64,000 nt of DNA from an uncultured Pseudomonadales bacterium (GTDB lineage Bacteria > Pseudomonadota > Gammaproteobacteria > Pseudomonadales > Azotimanducaceae). Within the stretch, counting starts at the first letter, position 1. Every line of letters starts with the position of its first letter. This document shows, piece by piece, positions 62,010 through 64,000 of this stretch. A model generated the notes under the pieces. The model had not been told where the DNA came from and made no database searches. It saw only the letters and a program-made list of their open reading frames with translations. A program made the translations under genes and the position numbers. The stretch covers positions 248,001-312,000 of the forward strand of contig CATOTI010000002.1 in the NCBI GenBank assembly GCA_951813295.1, read 5' to 3'.

Positions 62010-63560
62010 CTACGGCATGTACGGCGTCGGGTTCAATCCGAGTTGCGTCTCGAGCATCGGCTGCGCCATCTCGACGAACTCGGCGAGCATCGGTCTCGTC
62101 TCGCGCGGATCGATGATGTCCTCGATATTGAACGCCTCGGCCGTTCGAAACGGCGACGCGAGCGCTTCGAGCTGCGCCTCGATTTCCGCCTTCTTGGCTT
62201 CCGGATCCTCCGATTCGGCAATCACGCGTCGGTAGGCGGCCGATACGCCGCCCGCGATGTGCATCGACCCCCAATGGCCGGATGGCCATGCGACGCGTTT
62301 GAACATCTCCGTCGGTCGATCGTGGCACTGGCCGGCGACACCACAGAGCTGGCGGATGATGATGGAGATCCACGGCACACGCGTGCGGAGCGTCGTGAGA
62401 ACGAGCTTCGCGCCGGCACGAAGAATGCCCTGACTCTGATGCTCGGGGCCGACCATGAATCCGGGTTCGTCCGCGAGATAGACGATCGGCAGGTGAAAGG
62501 TGTCGCATAGCTGCAGAAACCGAATCACCTTCGTGCCCGACGCGACGTCGGTAGAACCCCCGAGTCGTTTCGGATTGTTGATCATGACGCCGACCGGGTA
62601 GCCGTTGACCCGGCCGAGCCCGACGACGCGAGAGCGCCCGTAATGCGGCGTGATTTCGAAGAATGAGGCGTGGTCCAGAACAGAATCGAGAATCTTGTAG
62701 CAGTCGTAGACTCGGCGTTTTTCGCGCGGGATCGCCGAGAGCAGGTACTCGTCGCGCCGTTCGGGGTCGTCGTCGACTGGACCTCGCGGCGGCATCTGCC
62801 AGACGTTGTCCGGCAGGTAGCTCAAGAACTTCTTGATCATGTCGAACGCTTCTTCCTCGGTGTTGGCGAGGTTGTCGATCACGCCCGACTCGAACACCTG
62901 GCTGCGTTCGTCACCAAGATCTTCTTTACTGACATCGATGCCGAGGGCGGCTTTGACGACCGGCGGCCCGCCGGGAAACACCTGGCTGATGCCCTTCACC
63001 ATCACGTTGAAGTGGGCAAGGCAGGCATCGACGGCCGGCAACCCAGCGACCGAGCCGAGCGCTGCCGAGACGACCGGCACACGGCAAAGGAGATCCTGGA
63101 CGCCCGGGGTCACCGGGTTCGTCGGGATGTACGTGCGGCCGATCTGTTCGAAGGTCTTCACGCTGCCGCCGGTGGCGTCGAGCAGCCGGACGAAGGGAAG
63201 CTGCCAATCGAGTGCCATCTGCTGCGCGTGGCCACCCTTGTTACCGATGGACGCGTCGCTCGCCCCACCACGCACCGTGAAATCACCCGCCGTGACGACG
63301 GCGCGACGACCATTGAACTTGCCGACGCCGATGATCATGTTCGACGGTCGCACGTGCGTGAGGTCGTTCCCCTCGTAGGTCGCGGCGCCAGCCAGGCCAC
63401 CAATTTCCTGGAAGGTGCCGGGATCCGCGGCAATATCCAATCGTTCTCTTACCGTCAGCTTGCCCCGGCGTCGTTGTTCCTTGATCCCAGCCTCGCCGCC
63501 CATCTCCTCGGCGAAAGCTTTACGACGCTCGAGCTCATCGATCTCCGGTTGCCATGACAT
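62010..63560 (-). CDS. acyl-CoA carboxylase carboxyltransferase subunit (unpaired)
   Basis: A 516-residue carboxyltransferase homologous to the one at 4609-6162: RRGKLTVRERLDIAADPGTFQEIG, LLDATGGSVKTFEQIG, LADEPGFMVGPEHQ and IDPRETRPMLAEFVEMA. No biotin carboxylase or BCCP is adjacent, so it must borrow these subunits, perhaps from the 4.6-7.9 kb system. AAGGAGGGG precedes the ATG. The divergent SDR begins 142 bp away. Confidence 0.88.
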   Translation of the reverse strand: MSWQPEIDELERRKAFAEEMGGEAGIKEQRRRGKLTVRERLDIAADPGTFQEIGGLAGAATYEGNDLTHVRPSNMIIGVGKFNGRRAVVTAGDFTVRGGASDASIGNKGGHAQQMALDWQLPFVRLLDATGGSVKTFEQIGRTYIPTNPVTPGVQDLLCRVPVVSAALGSVAGLPAVDACLAHFNVMVKGISQVFPGGPPVVKAALGIDVSKEDLGDERSQVFESGVIDNLANTEEEAFDMIKKFLSYLPDNVWQMPPRGPVDDDPERRDEYLLSAIPREKRRVYDCYKILDSVLDHASFFEITPHYGRSRVVGLGRVNGYPVGVMINNPKRLGGSTDVASGTKVIRFLQLCDTFHLPIVYLADEPGFMVGPEHQSQGILRAGAKLVLTTLRTRVPWISIIIRQLCGVAGQCHDRPTEMFKRVAWPSGHWGSMHIAGGVSAAYRRVIAESEDPEAKKAEIEAQLEALASPFRTAEAFNIEDIIDPRETRPMLAEFVEMAQPMLETQLGLNPTPYMP

Positions 63561-63701
63561 CTGATCCCCTCCTTGTCTTTTCGTCTCAACGCGGTAAGCC
63601 GACAAGCGTATGCAATCTCCCGCGCTTCGTCAGGATTGCGCGAAGCCGTCCGGCATGCCCTATGCTCGGGCGTGACAACAACTACTCGAGGGATTAACAA
63701 G

Positions 63702-64000
63702 ATGAGTGTTGAAGATCGAGTCGCAATCGTCACGGGCGCGGGCGGAGGGTTGGGTAAACAGCACGCCCTCCTGCTGGCCGAACACGGCGCTAAAGTCGTC
63801 GTCAACGATCTCGGCGGCAACCTCGACGGCACGGGATCCGGGGACATGGCCGACCTCGTCGTCGAGGAGATCCGCGACAATGGCGGACAAGCCATCGCCA
63901 ACAAAGCGAGCGTCTCTGATCGGGACGCGTCAAAGACCATGGTCGACGACGCGGTCCGCGAATGGGGCACCGTGCACATCGTGGTCAACAACGCCGGGAT
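63702..64000 (+). CDS. short-chain dehydrogenase (N-terminal part, cut by window edge)
   Basis: The first 99 residues of an SDR: VAIVTGAGGGLGKQHALLLAEHGAKVVVNDLGGNLDGTGSG is the extended cofactor-binding region typical of HSD17B4/MFE-2-like 3-hydroxyacyl-CoA dehydrogenases, followed by VVNNAG. The catalytic Tyr-Lys lies beyond the window. ATG was chosen; no strong ribosome site is seen. Confidence 0.8.
   Translation, partial: MSVEDRVAIVTGAGGGLGKQHALLLAEHGAKVVVNDLGGNLDGTGSGDMADLVVEEIRDNGGQAIANKASVSDRDASKTMVDDAVREWGTVHIVVNNAG

Overview
The window is about 62-63% GC by eye and is densely packed, with many 1-8 bp ATGA/TGATG gene overlaps. MetR, an H-NS-like protein, a LolD/FtsX-type exporter, a TonB-dependent receptor and a canonical LexA box together point to a Gammaproteobacterium, probably an uncultured marine or soil heterotroph. 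This placement is inferred from gene content, not from a marker tree. The gene set leans strongly toward acyl-CoA and unusual-carbon catabolism: four sets of biotin-dependent acyl-CoA carboxylase genes, three CaiB/BaiF CoA-transferases, three PhyH-type and one TauD-type Fe(II)/2-oxoglutarate dioxygenases, four luciferase-like (LLM) flavin oxidoreductases, and several SDRs, esterases and metallo-beta-lactamase-fold hydrolases.

Layout. 1-4.3 kb: an NSUN-type rRNA methyltransferase (cut by the window edge), two membrane proteins, an MBL hydrolase, a PNPOx-like protein and metR. 4.4-10.2 kb (minus strand): purC, a stand-alone AICAR transformylase, a small unknown protein, then a three-subunit acyl-CoA carboxylase (biotin carboxylase, BCCP, carboxyltransferase) and a two-TM miniprotein. 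10.3-18 kb: SDR, a trans-sulfuration-type PLP enzyme, H-NS-like protein, Nudix hydrolase, an ABC exporter with an AttH-like lipoprotein, and a ribbon-helix-helix regulator. 18-28.5 kb (minus): a leucine/isoprenoid-type island with enoyl-CoA hydratase, methylcrotonyl-CoA-type carboxylase alpha and beta, GST, an HMG-CoA-lyase-like protein, two SDRs (one lacking its catalytic residues) and two CaiB enzymes. 28.5-32.1 kb (plus): an orphan family-5 solute-binding protein translationally coupled to a PhyH dioxygenase. 34-45 kb: enolase-superfamily dehydratase, MBL plus TauD pair, an SOS-controlled SbcD-like phosphoesterase, LLM and PhyH enzymes, and a selenocysteine peroxiredoxin. 45.5-51 kb: a frameshifted TonB receptor, envelope proteins and a malate/lactate-type dehydrogenase. 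53-64 kb: a single-chain acyl-CoA carboxylase, two LLM enzymes with an acyl-CoA-dehydrogenase-like partner, esterase, nitroreductase, another carboxyltransferase and a cut SDR.

Three points deserve most attention. (1) The gene at 44904-45362 looks like a truncated peroxiredoxin, but it is one continuous reading frame in which an in-frame TGA sits exactly at the peroxidatic position of the PxxxTxxC motif, followed by a SECIS-like hairpin. (2) Two almost identical IS110-family (IS1111-group) elements lie at 32.6-34.0 and 51.5-52.8 kb, each inside a diverged copy of a roughly 500 bp host repeat. Their 3' non-coding ends carry four short segments, in the order expected for a bridge/seek RNA, that match the left target, right target, left donor and right donor sequences. 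(3) A perfect LexA operator precedes an SbcD-like phosphoesterase that has no SbcC partner.
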